Source: Carnobacterium inhibens subsp. inhibens DSM 13024 | GTDB taxonomy: Bacteria > Bacillota > Bacilli > Lactobacillales > Carnobacteriaceae | NCBI RefSeq assembly: GCF_000746825.1 | Contig: NZ_JQIV01000006.1 | Span: forward strand, 434,001-498,000 | Direction of reading: 5' to 3' | DNA length: 64,000 nt | Shown here: positions 19,720 to 27,890 of the stretch, in pieces | How positions within the stretch are numbered: position 1 is the stretch's first letter | Layout: every line of letters starts with the position of its first letter | Program-made: the position numbers and the translations under genes | The notes under the pieces: generated by a model | Databases searched by the model: none | Told to the model about the DNA's origin: nothing | The model's input: only the letters and a program-made list of their open reading frames with translations

Positions 19720-20610
19720 ATGGATTTAATCGTTACTGCAACAGCACAAGGGCTATTATGGGGAATGATGGCTTTAGGTATTTTTATTACTTACCGGATT
19801 TTAGATTTGCCAGATATGACAGCAGAAGGATCATTTCCTTTAGGAGCAGCTGTATGTGCTCAACTAATCATTTCAGGTATGCATCCTTTAGCTGCAACGG
19901 CTGTGGCTTTCTTAATAGGGTCTTTGGCTGGAGCTATTACTGGGTTCTTAATTACAAAAGCTCATATACCTGGTTTGCTAGCGGGGATTTTGACAATGAC
20001 CGGGTTATATTCTATTAATTTACGAATTATGAAGCGTGCCAATTTAAGTTTACTTGGAAAAGCTAAAGTAACAGACTTTTTTAATCGATTAAACTTACCA
20101 AATCAATTTGATACAATTTTTATGGGGCTCATTCTTGTGGTGCTTATCATCACATTACTTGTTTTATTCTTTAAAACAGAAATTGGTCAAGCCGTTATTG
20201 CTACAGGAGACAATGAAAAAATGGCCCGTTCGCTCGGTATCTCTACTAACCAAACAAAAATGATAGGACTGATGCTTTCTAATGGTTTGGTTGCTGCTGC
20301 TGGGGCACTTATTGCTCAAGACAATGGTTATGCGGATATCAGTATGGGAATCGGTACAATAGTGATTGGCTTAGCTTCAGTTATCATTGGTGAAGTTGTT
20401 TTTGGAAACCTCTCTTTTGTACATCGACTTATCTGTGTGATCTTAGGCGCTATTATTTATCGTTTTATCATCATGTTTGTCTTGTTGATTGGTTTACAGC
20501 CAAATGATTTAAAACTCATCTCAGCGTTTATTTTAGCTATTTGTCTGGCATTACCGAGCATACGTACGAGATTTAATTTGAATTTCTTTCATAAAAAGGA
20601 GCTGATGTAA
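19720..20610 (+). CDS. ABC transporter permease, TrpY-like
   Basis: This 296-residue polytopic membrane protein has about eight to nine hydrophobic segments. The early segment LYRILDLPDMTAEGSF-like stretch (YRILDLPDMTAEGSFPLGAA) and the late GLVAAAGALIAQDNGYADIS are typical of permeases paired with COG2984 binding proteins. It is 32 bases after the binding-protein gene and is followed by the ATPase gene after a single base, so the three should be one transcript. Confidence 0.88.
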   Translation: MDLIVTATAQGLLWGMMALGIFITYRILDLPDMTAEGSFPLGAAVCAQLIISGMHPLAATAVAFLIGSLAGAITGFLITKAHIPGLLAGILTMTGLYSINLRIMKRANLSLLGKAKVTDFFNRLNLPNQFDTIFMGLILVVLIITLLVLFFKTEIGQAVIATGDNEKMARSLGISTNQTKMIGLMLSNGLVAAAGALIAQDNGYADISMGIGTIVIGLASVIIGEVVFGNLSFVHRLICVILGAIIYRFIIMFVLLIGLQPNDLKLISAFILAICLALPSIRTRFNLNFFHKKELM

Positions 20611-20611
20611 A

Positions 20612-21436
20612 ATGACCGTCAAACCAGTCTTATCATTAAGGGAAATTACGAAACAATTCAATAAGGGTACAGCTAATCAAAATACTGTATTAAACAAGTT
20701 GAATTTAGAAGTGAAAAAAGGCGATTTTATTACAATCATAGGTGGAAACGGTGCTGGTAAGTCTACTTTACTAAATAGTATTGCTGGAAATTTTATGATC
20801 GATAATGGAAAAATCTTGTTAGGCGATAAAGAACTAACTACAGTAAAAGAAGAAAAAAGAGCTGGTTTTATCGGACGCGTCTTCCAAGATCCAGTAATGG
20901 GAACTGCTCCTCGAATGACAGTTGGAGAAAATCTAGCTATTGCTTATAGAAGAGGCAAGAAGAGATCTTTACGAAAAGGTACAACGGATAAAGAGCGGGA
21001 GTATTTTAAAAGCATTTTATTTGAATTAGGTCTAGGCTTAGAAAATAGGTTAGATAGTGAAATGGGCTTATTATCAGGTGGTCAAAGACAAGCTATTGCA
21101 TTATTAATGGCTACCATGAATAAACCGGAACTTTTATTGTTAGATGAACATACAGCAGCTTTAGATCCAAAAACAGCTAAAGTAGTCTTACAACTTACTA
21201 AAAAACGAGTAGAACAAGAACAGTTAACAACTTTAATGATTACTCATAATATGAATGACGCTTTAACGTATGGAAATCGATTGATTATGTTAGATGAAGG
21301 ACAAGTCATTGTTGATCTTTCTGGTGAAGAAAAAATAAATCTGACGGTTGCTGATGTGTTGGTTCTTTTCCAAAAGGCTACGGATAAAAATAATTCTTCA
21401 AGTCAATTAACAGATGAACTTTTATTAAGTCGATAA
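20612..21436 (+). CDS. ABC transporter ATP-binding protein, TrpZ-like
   Basis: This 274-residue nucleotide-binding subunit has Walker A GGNGAGKST (44-52), signature LSGGQRQA, Walker B LLLLDEHTAALD and the switch His in MITHNMNDAL. It energises the transporter made by the two genes before it. The Gln/signature residues are all intact. An AAGGAG site sits at the end of the permease gene. A small terminator follows. Confidence 0.92.
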   Translation: MTVKPVLSLREITKQFNKGTANQNTVLNKLNLEVKKGDFITIIGGNGAGKSTLLNSIAGNFMIDNGKILLGDKELTTVKEEKRAGFIGRVFQDPVMGTAPRMTVGENLAIAYRRGKKRSLRKGTTDKEREYFKSILFELGLGLENRLDSEMGLLSGGQRQAIALLMATMNKPELLLLDEHTAALDPKTAKVVLQLTKKRVEQEQLTTLMITHNMNDALTYGNRLIMLDEGQVIVDLSGEEKINLTVADVLVLFQKATDKNNSSSQLTDELLLSR

Positions 21437-21464
21437 CGCAAGATGAGTTTAATTTATAGAAGAG

Positions 21465-21492
21465 ATTGAGACTGCTGTCTCAGTCTTTTTTT
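21465..21492 (+). terminator. Terminator of the TrpXYZ-like operon
   Basis: AGACTG (21469-21474) pairs with CAGTCT (21481-21486), followed by a run of seven Ts. Confidence 0.7.
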
Positions 21493-21578
21493 GTATAACT
21501 ATACTTTTTAATTAGATAGTTGTATAATACATATAAATTAATTGTATATTGCAACGATGTTGAGAAAGGTGGCTTTTA

Positions 21579-22019
21579 ATGGAATCCCAACAAGAAACAC
21601 CGATTTTTTTATTAATTCAACGTTTTACAGAATTTAACCAGAATTATTCGAAATTGGAAAAAGAGTTGCTCCGAAAACACAACCTTACAAAGTCTGGTTA
21701 TTCAATTATGACAGTTATTAAAGATGAAAAAATAACGTTAAAAGAGTTAGTAAATCTATCTGAGTTGGATAAATCGACTTTAAGCAGACAAGTGAAAAGT
21801 TTAGAAAAAAAAGAGCTGCTTATCAAAGAACTAGGCACTGACAAACGGTATAGTTTTCTTTCTTTAACTTCAGAAGCTCGTCAACTTATATTAACTGTCT
21901 CATTTGAACTTGAAAATGCTTATAGTCAAATTTTTAAAAGCTGGCCAGCAGATGAAAAACAACTTTTACTAGTGCTGATGGGCAGAGTTAATCGAAGCAT
22001 TCAATCTTTTAATAGTTGA
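21579..22019 (+). CDS. MarR-family transcriptional regulator
   Basis: This 146-residue winged-helix protein has a recognition segment LSELDKSTLSRQVKSLEKK and a wing ELGTDKRYSFLSLT, typical of MarR regulators. The ligand and targets are unknown. GAAAGGTGG lies before the ATG. The upstream region holds TATAAT (21523-21528) in a very AT-rich stretch with TATA/ATAGTT repeats in both directions, which could be an autoregulatory operator. Confidence 0.85.
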   Translation: MESQQETPIFLLIQRFTEFNQNYSKLEKELLRKHNLTKSGYSIMTVIKDEKITLKELVNLSELDKSTLSRQVKSLEKKELLIKELGTDKRYSFLSLTSEARQLILTVSFELENAYSQIFKSWPADEKQLLLVLMGRVNRSIQSFNS

Positions 22020-22093
22020 AGCAGAAGTATTTTACAAGACAGTTTAAAATCTTTACAATTAAAGAGAGAAAATGGATAAAAGGTGGTTAAGAG

Positions 22094-22408
22094 ATGGATT
22101 CAAAAACGCTTAATAATTTATCGAAAGAAGAGTTAGTAGAACTTGTCATCAGTCAAAGTGAAGAATTAAAAGAACAAGATGTTCATTTAGAGGCTGAAGT
22201 TGAAGAAAATCGGTTTATAAAAAGCCTTGGGTTTGTAGATGGATACAAAGATTACCAATCTTATTTTATCCGTTTTTTTGAAGACGAGAGTGAAGGAACA
22301 GCAAAAAAAGGCAGCATTTTCTTAGGCATTTTAGAAGATTTCATTAATGACTATGGTGGTGAACCCGTTCGTGAACTAATCGAGGAATTTACCGAAGATC
22401 ATATTTGA
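22094..22408 (+). CDS. Small acidic protein of unknown function
   Basis: This is a 104-residue protein with no recognised domain. The first 40 residues are a probable coiled coil (LSKEELVELVISQSEELKEQ) and the rest is acidic and aromatic (GYKDYQSYFIRFFEDESEG). It has no signal peptide or membrane segment. AAAGGTGG precedes the ATG, so translation is likely. It lies 74 bases after the MarR gene and could be co-transcribed with it. Confidence 0.6.
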   Translation: MDSKTLNNLSKEELVELVISQSEELKEQDVHLEAEVEENRFIKSLGFVDGYKDYQSYFIRFFEDESEGTAKKGSIFLGILEDFINDYGGEPVRELIEEFTEDHI

Positions 22409-22483
22409 TTTTACAGATGTTTGCACTCTTTTAGCAGAATTGATAGACTGCTAGTAAGAACTAAAAATTTAGGAGGAATAAAT

Positions 22484-23002
22484 GTGCCTTTAGAAAATAA
22501 GAAGATCATTGCGTTAGTTAGTGACGATTTTGAAGATTTAGAATTATGGTATCCTGTTTTACGTTTAAGAGAAGCTGGAGCAACGGTTCATTTAGTAGCT
22601 GAGAAAAAAGAAACTGTTTATCACGGAAAATATGGTGTACCAGTGACCTCGGATTATAGTTTTGACGAAGTGACCAAAGAAGAATATGACGGAATCTTAG
22701 TACCAGGGGGCTGGTCACCAGATAAATTAAGACGCTTCCCGAAAGTAATTGAATTTGTTCAATATTTTAATCAACAAAAGAAACCGATTGGACAAATTTG
22801 TCATGCTGGTTGGGTGTTGATTTCAGCTGGAATCCTTAATGGTGTCAATGTTACGAGTACACCAGGCATTAAAGACGATATGACGAACGCAGGAGCTATT
22901 TGGCATGATATCCCAACTATAACAGATGGACACATCATTTCAAGTCGCAGACCTCCAGATCTTCCTGAATATATGAAACAATACATTGCTGCATTTGAAT
23001 AA
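22484..23002 (+). CDS. DJ-1/PfpI-family protein (YhbO/YraA-like)
   Basis: This 172-residue protein has a class I amidotransferase-like fold. The nucleophile elbow is GQICHAGWVLISAG with Cys106 and His107, and an early Glu18 (DDFEDLE) completes the family's usual site. Relatives are described as proteases, glyoxalases or deglycases; the true activity is uncertain. A GTG start at 22484 is used because AGGAGG lies 7 bases before it; the ATG one base earlier in another frame stops at once. An upstream in-frame TTG (22421) has no ribosome site. Confidence 0.88.
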   Translation: MPLENKKIIALVSDDFEDLELWYPVLRLREAGATVHLVAEKKETVYHGKYGVPVTSDYSFDEVTKEEYDGILVPGGWSPDKLRRFPKVIEFVQYFNQQKKPIGQICHAGWVLISAGILNGVNVTSTPGIKDDMTNAGAIWHDIPTITDGHIISSRRPPDLPEYMKQYIAAFE

Positions 23003-23021
23003 AACTGTTTATTGAGAGAGT

Positions 23022-23191
23022 GGGACAAACGGACATGTGTGCTCTGCCCACACCCTGAAAAATGAAAACAAAACAGTAACGGCCTCCGGTCCTTTTACGC
23101 TAAAATAGCAGTGAAGGATTGGAGGTCGTCGCTTTTTTGATGTAAGATATCGAGGGACAAACTGACCGGTTCTATTCTTGAGCACCCTGAA
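23022..23191 (+). repeat. Two spaced direct repeats GGGACAAAC-N20-CACCCTGAA
   Basis: The pair of blocks occurs twice with identical spacing: 23022-23030 with 23051-23059, and 23154-23162 with 23183-23191. The 20 bases between the blocks differ. The units flank the hairpin at 23079-23129. They lie upstream of the IS110 transposase gene. Confidence 0.7.
23079..23138 (+). terminator. Long GC-rich hairpin with T-run
   Basis: ACGGCCTCCGGTCCTT (23079-23094) pairs with AAGGATTGGAGGTCGT (23114-23129), with G-U pairs, followed by six Ts. It probably ends transcription from the PfpI gene; it could also belong to the insertion sequence end. Confidence 0.65.
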
Positions 23192-23276
23192 TTATTGCCT
23201 AGAGCATGAGTATAAAATTACATCTTCTTTAGAATAGAATAGTCCTTCTTAATTTATTTTTTAGGAGGAAAACAAG
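23139..23276 (+). ncRNA. Candidate bridge-RNA region of the IS110 element (upstream end)
   Basis: IS110-family elements encode a guide (bridge) RNA in a noncoding end, in one subgroup upstream of the transposase gene. This noncoding 138 bp contains the 9-bp inverted repeat TTCTATTCT (23170-23178) / AGAATAGAA (23231-23239) enclosing a 52-base segment. Boundaries and identity are inference; the element's ends are not visible from one copy. Confidence 0.35.
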
Positions 23277-24452
23277 ATGGAATACATGTATGAAAGTTGT
23301 GCAGGGTTGGATGTTCACCAAAATAATGTAGTTGCCTGTGTCTTGTATGGTCCGCTTACCTCTACTCGCCCAAAAAAAGAAGAAAAGCGATTCGATACAA
23401 CGACTTCAGGTTTGAACGCACTTAAAGAATGGCTTTCTTCATTCGATTGTCAAGTTGTCGCCATGGAAAGCACAGGCGTTTACTGGAAACCCATCTGGCA
23501 TGTTCTTCAAGCTGATTTTCAGTTGATTTTGGCCAATCCAAGAAAAATTAAAGCTATCCCAGGTCATAAGACCGATAAAAAGGATGCTGAATGGATCGCG
23601 AAATTAATGAGAATTGACTTGATTCCTGCTAGTTTCGTTCCAGAAGAAACGATTCAAGATTTGAGAGATTTAACACGGTCTAGAAAATCACTAGTTGAAT
23701 CGTGTAATAAAGAAAAAAACAAAATTCATAAGATTCTACAAACGGCGGGTATAAAGATGACTACTTATATCGAAGATATCTTTGGAGCATCGGGACGTAA
23801 CTTACTTGAAATGTTAATTAATGGGGAAATTCTGACAGAGGAAACCATAGCGGCTAACGTCTATACTTCCTTAAAGAAAAAAATCCCTCAATTAGTGGAT
23901 GCGCTGAATGGATTCGTCCGTTCTCATCATCGATTTATGTTAGAACAAGAATATGACATGATTCTTGCCTATGAAAAAACGATAAAGAACATGGAAGAAC
24001 GGATCGATCAAGTATTGGAAAATTATCAAGAAGAAGTAGCCGTTTTGGACGAACTTCCTGGCATCGACCGCAAGGCCGCTGCGGTCATCATTGCGGAAAT
24101 TGGAACAGATATGACGCAGTTTCCTTCTGTGGAACACCTAGCTTCGTGGGCAGGATTATGTCCAGGAAACAATGAAAGTTCAGGAAAAAGAAAGAGTACG
24201 CATATTACTAAAGGGAACGCTTATCTGAAGAAAGTGCTCTGTCAGGCAGCTTTTGCGGCCAGCCGATCTAAGAACACAAAGTTTAAAGCACATTTTTATC
24301 GTATAAAACAAAATAGAGGAACACAAAAAGCCGTTGTAGCGACCGCTCATTCCCTATTAAAAACCATTTATACTCTATTATCGACAAAACAACATTACCA
24401 AGAATTTGGGGAAGATTATGACAAGAAAAAAAACGTCCTAGAGGCGAGCTAG
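23277..24452 (+). mobile_element. IS110-family transposase (DEDD), intact
   Basis: This 391-residue transposase appears complete. The RuvC-like domain has the DEDD residues Asp12 (GLDVH), Glu64 (AMESTGVYW), Asp100 and Asp103 (GHKTDKKDAEWIA). A coiled segment spans about 225-255. The C-terminal Transposase_20 domain (LPGIDRKAAAVIIAEIG to CQAAFAAS) carries the conserved Ser in NNESSGKRKS (301-302). AGGAGG precedes the ATG. IS110 elements usually lack long terminal repeats, so the insertion limits are unclear. It separates the PfpI gene from the ECF gene. Confidence 0.93.
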
Positions 24453-24552
24453 AACGTTTCAACTAAATAAAAATTTTTTATATCTTTATTTTAGCATAGG
24501 AGAATTTTTTTTTGCATTTTTTGTACTTAAGTTTTCGTATAAAAAAGCGTTT

Positions 24553-24637
24553 AGACCCGAATCACTGGAACGAATAAGCGAAGTATGGTCATCGACCATC
24601 GAGCATTGTTCGTGAAGTGGATGTCGGGTCTGTTTTT
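24553..24637 (+). ncRNA. 79-nt multi-stem structured element with T-run
   Basis: Nested pairing is AGACCCGA / TCGGGTCT, CACT / AGTG, ACGAA / TTCGT and, at the tip, ATGGTC-ATC-GACCAT. A large internal loop of about 10 by 9 bases lies between the last two stems, and TTTTTT follows. It lies 100 bases after the transposase stop. It could be the right-end noncoding RNA of the IS, a dispersed repeat, or a small RNA with its own terminator. No known riboswitch was recognised. Confidence 0.6.
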
Positions 24638-24707
24638 TGGAGCACGTTTTAGAATTAATAAAAATGAATGTATTACATAAGAGGTTAAAAGAAGCTGTTG
24701 AAAAAAA

Positions 24708-24749
24708 GGCGATACCATTGGTTTAATTTGCTGTTCATTGGTATCGTCT
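24708..24749 (+). other. Hairpin upstream of the ECF gene
   Basis: GGCGATACCA (24709-24718) pairs with TGGTATCGTC (24739-24748) around a 20-base loop. A T-run does not follow directly. The remaining bases to 24938 are AT-rich; no riboswitch family was recognised there. Confidence 0.5.
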
Positions 24750-24938
24750 TATACAAATAAATACGAAATAACCTTACTAAAAAAAAACAAATCATAGTTG
24801 CCTTTCAAGGAACAGCATACTTTCTCCAATAGGAAAATCTCTGTCTTTTCGTTAAGAAGAAAAAGAATTATAATGATATTCTTAATCAAATAATGTAAAA
24901 TAACAATGTATACATTTAGATAGAAAGAAGGGATTAAG

Positions 24939-25532
24939 GTGTACCAAAAAAATAAAAGCGCTTATAGAACCGCTATTTTAGGTATTCTTACAGCTATCAT
25001 TATTATTCAAAATTTTGTTCCATTACTGGGGTATATTCCTATTCCTCCTTTAAATCCTACTATCATCCATATTACAGTTATTGTTGTTTCTCTTACACTG
25101 GGAACAAAAGATGGTATGATTATTGGTTCTGTTTGGGGTATCACACGAATGGTCAAAGCCTTTACAATGCCTGCTTCGCCATTTGACTATTTTTTATGGC
25201 GAAACCCGATTATAGCTGTTATTCCTCGCATTATGGTAGGTTTAGTAGCTGGATATGTTTATAATATATGTAAAAAAAGAATGAAAAATGATTCAACCGC
25301 TATGATTATTTCTTCTGTTTTGGCGTCACTAACGAATACTATTATGGTACTCGGACTGATTTATATTATTTACGGTGAGACTTATGCATCGCTTTTAGAA
25401 GTTGATTTTTCAAATCTTTTAGGTGTGCTAGGAACTGTTGTTTTAACGAGCGGAATAGGCGAGGCGATAGCCGCTGCTATTATTGCACCAATCATCGCAC
25501 GCCCATTAAAGAAATTTAGGCCTCAAAAATAA
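24939..25532 (+). CDS. ECF transporter S component, PanT-like
   Basis: This 197-residue membrane protein has about six hydrophobic segments and the S-component style N-terminus (YRTAILGILTAIIIIQ). The stretch PPLNPTIIHITVIVVSLTLG with LGTKDGMIIGSVWGITRM resembles pantothenate-type S components, but substrate assignment is uncertain. It needs the shared EcfA/A'/T module, which is not in this window. The start is a GTG with GAAGGG upstream. It is followed by a bidirectional terminator. Confidence 0.8.
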   Translation: MYQKNKSAYRTAILGILTAIIIIQNFVPLLGYIPIPPLNPTIIHITVIVVSLTLGTKDGMIIGSVWGITRMVKAFTMPASPFDYFLWRNPIIAVIPRIMVGLVAGYVYNICKKRMKNDSTAMIISSVLASLTNTIMVLGLIYIIYGETYASLLEVDFSNLLGVLGTVVLTSGIGEAIAAAIIAPIIARPLKKFRPQK

Positions 25533-25538
25533 AAAAGT

Positions 25539-25572
25539 ATCCCATTAGAAGCAGTTGGCCATCTAATGGGAT
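25539..25572. terminator. Bidirectional terminator between the ECF gene and ddh
   Basis: ATCCCATTAGA pairs with TCTAATGGGAT around a 12-base loop, with T-rich flanks on both strands, between two convergent genes. Confidence 0.8.
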
Positions 25573-25578
25573 TTTCTC

Positions 25579-26556
25579 TTATAATAATTCTTTTCTTAGT
25601 TGTGCAGGAGATTTATCGGACAAGTAAGTCATTGGAACATCCAATACACTAAATGCACCTGTTTTTCCTTCTTGTTTAAACTTAACTGCAGCTCTTGCGT
25701 AAGCCACTAGAATAGAAGACGTAAATTCTGGATTACTTTCTAATTCAAGTTGGAATTCAGCTTTTTGTTTGCTTCCAGTTTCTGATTCTCCCGTACGGAT
25801 AACGAATCCGCCATGAGGCATTTGTTGGTGATCTGTTTCAAATTGTTCTTCGTCAATAAAATGGACGACTGTTTCATAAGGTTCAAAATAATTTGGCATT
25901 GATTTGATTGTTTGTTCAATTTCTGCTTGATTTGCGCCTTTTTCAGAAACAACGTAGCAAATACGCATGTGTTTTTCGCGAGTAGATAGCTCAGGGTTCA
26001 GACCTGTACGAACTTCTTCTAAAGCTTTATCCAATGGTACAGTGTATTGAACACCTTTTTTCACGCCAGTTACACGTCGAATAGCATCAGAGTGACCTTG
26101 GCTCAATCCTTTGCCCCAAAAAGTATATGTTTGTCCTACAGGAAGAACAGCTTCAAATAATGCTCGGTTGATTGAGAATAAACCTGGATCCCAACCTACA
26201 GAGATAATACTGACATTTTGGCCAATTTTAGCTGAACTATCCATAATTGCAAAGTAGTCCGGTATTTTTCCATGGTTGTCATAACTATCAATTGTTGAAA
26301 AATGTTTTGCTAGTTCTGGCCCTTGCTCTGGCAAGTCAGTAGCTGATCCACCACATAATAGTAAAACGTCAATAGCATCTTTGTAATCTAAAATATCGTC
26401 TATACTAACTGTAGGCAAGTTTGAGTCTACAGTTGCAGGATTACGTCTAGTAAAGACTGCAACACCTTGCATATCTTTAAATTGTTTAATTGCTAGTTCG
26501 ACACCTTTGCCAATATTGCCGTAGCCAACTAAACCGATTCTAATTTTTTGAGTCAT
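25579..26556 (-). CDS. ddh: meso-diaminopimelate D-dehydrogenase
   Basis: This 325-residue NADPH enzyme makes meso-diaminopimelate directly from tetrahydrodipicolinate, bypassing the acylated route. The N-terminal Rossmann motif is GLVGYGNIGKGVE (residues 8-20). VAVFTRRNP, LLLCGGSATDLPEQGP, SVGWDPGLFSINR and FWGKGLSQGHSDAIRRV are family signatures. A TTG at 26571 is in frame, but GGAGAT precedes the ATG at 26556. It supports meso-DAP in lysine synthesis or the peptidoglycan stem, as known in carnobacteria. Confidence 0.94.
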   Translation of the reverse strand: MTQKIRIGLVGYGNIGKGVELAIKQFKDMQGVAVFTRRNPATVDSNLPTVSIDDILDYKDAIDVLLLCGGSATDLPEQGPELAKHFSTIDSYDNHGKIPDYFAIMDSSAKIGQNVSIISVGWDPGLFSINRALFEAVLPVGQTYTFWGKGLSQGHSDAIRRVTGVKKGVQYTVPLDKALEEVRTGLNPELSTREKHMRICYVVSEKGANQAEIEQTIKSMPNYFEPYETVVHFIDEEQFETDHQQMPHGGFVIRTGESETGSKQKAEFQLELESNPEFTSSILVAYARAAVKFKQEGKTGAFSVLDVPMTYLSDKSPAQLRKELL

Positions 26557-26689
26557 TTTATTTATCTCCAATCTATAGTTGAAATGTCATCGTTCACTTT
26601 TAGTATAATCGATATTAGAACAGATTCCAATAAATGGATAAAAAAGAACAAACGTTTCATCTTCATTTCTTTTTTGTTTTCACATATGG

Positions 26690-26695
26690 TATAAT
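26690..26695 (+). promoter_or_regulatory. Extended -10 box of the toxin mRNA
   Basis: TGGTATAAT gives a TGn extended -10 just upstream of the long untranslated leader of the toxin. No good -35 is seen. Confidence 0.6.
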
Positions 26696-26790
26696 TTAAA
26701 GCGTAGAAAAGTTTAAGGCGGTGGCTAACTCTTGTAAAATGGGGTGATGCCAATGTTTTTTGTTTGGGCTTTCCCTAGAAAGGAAAACTC

Positions 26791-26871
26791 ATGAGCATTT
26801 ATGAGGCACTGATGTTTGCATTAGCTTTTGCAACTCTTGTTTTAAAAATCTCGTCAAACAAAAAAAAGTAA
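26791..26871 (+). CDS. Holin-like small toxin of a type I toxin-antitoxin system (TxpA/BsrG type)
   Basis: This ORF encodes 26 residues, beginning MSIYEALMFALAFATLVLK and ending in three Lys. It is one hydrophobic membrane segment followed by a basic tail, the classic form of the putative holin-like toxins of Firmicutes. AAAGGAAAA precedes the ATG, and the 95-base leader contains the family-typical GGGGTGATGCCAATG. Such peptides depolarise or damage the membrane when their antisense RNA is lost. The convergent antisense promoter and shared terminator are visible. Confidence 0.85.
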   Translation: MSIYEALMFALAFATLVLKISSNKKK

Positions 26872-26905
26872 CCGTCTAAGCTTTAGCGAGTAGGACGATT
26901 ACTTT
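26860..26905. terminator. Shared terminator of toxin mRNA and antisense RNA
   Basis: AAAGTAACCGTC pairs with GGACGATTACTTT around an 18-base loop. T-runs follow on both strands, so it can end both convergent transcripts. Confidence 0.75.
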
Positions 26906-26985
26906 TTGTATTAAGTTCTATAGTAGCTGCCGTCTTTAACGGTTCTATTCTAAAGAGGGGTATGTTGACGCATATCTCTCTTTTC
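26862..26985 (-). ncRNA. Candidate antisense RNA antitoxin
   Basis: A minus-strand promoter (TTGAAA at 27020-27015, 17 bases, TAAACT at 26997-26992) would start an RNA of about 125 bases that ends at the shared terminator. It overlaps the 3' end of the toxin mRNA, as in TxpA/RatA and BsrG/SR4. The overlap includes the GCCGTCTTTAACGG stem region. Its existence is inferred from layout. Confidence 0.6.
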
Positions 26986-26991
26986 ATATCT

Positions 26992-27020
26992 AGTTTAGCA
27001 TGGATCTTTGGCTTTTTCAA
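26992..27020 (-). promoter_or_regulatory. Promoter of the candidate antisense antitoxin
   Basis: TTGAAA (27020-27015) and TAAACT (26997-26992) on the minus strand have an ideal 17-base spacer. Confidence 0.55.
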
Positions 27021-27186
27021 ATAAAATCACTATTTTAACCGTATGACAAACAAAAAGAAAAAAATAAAAACGAAACAGAATAGTAATACTAGTTTAACGT
27101 TTTTAATCTATTTCAATGTTATACTGGTTAAGAAGTTTTTCAGTAACAAAACTAAGTCAATGACATTTATAGATTGGAGCATGAAC

Positions 27187-27828
27187 ATGAAAGATTCTAA
27201 AGATAATAAAAAGAATACTCGTTCAAACAAATACGATAAAGAAAGAAAAACGATAAAGATATTAACCGTAGCAGTGATTATTGCAGCATTAGTTGTAATC
27301 GGATTGGTAGTTATGTCACTTTTTAGTGGTGGAGATGAGCCACAAGAGGTAACAAAAGAAAGTTCAAGTGTGATAATAAAAGATACAGAAAGCTCAAAAC
27401 AAAGTGAATTGACAAGTTCTGAAGCTAGTTCTGAATCATCTGAAAGCGAGTCAAGCGAGTCCGAAGAAAGTCAAGAATCAGAATCTGTTGAAACAAAAGA
27501 AACAGAACCAACTGACGAAAATGTAACAGAAGCATATACTGGTGACTGGAAACCAGTTGAAACAGAGCAAGAAGGGGAACACACCACAAATTTTAATGAT
27601 GGATCTCAAGATCGTATTGAAATCAAAAAAGCTGCTTCAGTTGCAACAGGCTTAAATGAGTCAGATATGATTGAATGGTGGGTCGAAAATAGTGGGGAAG
27701 GACAGGTAGTAGCTACTGTTTCAGATAGTGCCCAAACCAAAAATTATCGTGTTTATTTAAAATGGGTAGATGATCAAGGATGGCAACCAACGAAAGTCGA
27801 ACACTTAAAAGAAAATGATAAACAATAA
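27187..27828 (+). CDS. YrrS-like membrane-anchored protein (DUF1510)
   Basis: This 213-residue protein has a basic cytoplasmic N-terminus, one membrane segment (ILTVAVIIAALVVIGLVVMS, about residues 28-48), a Ser/Glu-rich linker (residues about 60-110) and a C-terminal DUF1510 domain (YTGDWKPVETEQEGEHTTNF; VYLKWVDDQGWQPTKVEHL). Function is unknown; the Bacillus homologue is encoded next to a penicillin-binding protein. Upstream in-frame ATGs exist at 27043 and 27181, but GGAG sits 7 bases before the ATG at 27187. TATACT (27121-27126) may be its -10 box. Confidence 0.8.
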   Translation: MKDSKDNKKNTRSNKYDKERKTIKILTVAVIIAALVVIGLVVMSLFSGGDEPQEVTKESSSVIIKDTESSKQSELTSSEASSESSESESSESEESQESESVETKETEPTDENVTEAYTGDWKPVETEQEGEHTTNFNDGSQDRIEIKKAASVATGLNESDMIEWWVENSGEGQVVATVSDSAQTKNYRVYLKWVDDQGWQPTKVEHLKENDKQ

Positions 27829-27845
27829 ACTTAAAAATTAAATTC

Positions 27846-27890
27846 AAAAACTGGTATTAAAGCGAATGATTGCTTAGTACCAGTTTTTTT
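27846..27890 (+). terminator. Terminator after the YrrS-like gene
   Basis: AAAAACTGGTA pairs with TACCAGTTTTT, followed by more Ts. Confidence 0.8.

Noticed and set aside
24640-24938. A riboswitch upstream of the PanT-like S component
   Set aside because: Only one simple hairpin is seen and no known aptamer motif was recognised.
26562-26753. A 63-codon minus-strand ORF upstream of ddh
   Set aside because: It overlaps the leader of the toxin mRNA, has odd composition and no family resemblance.
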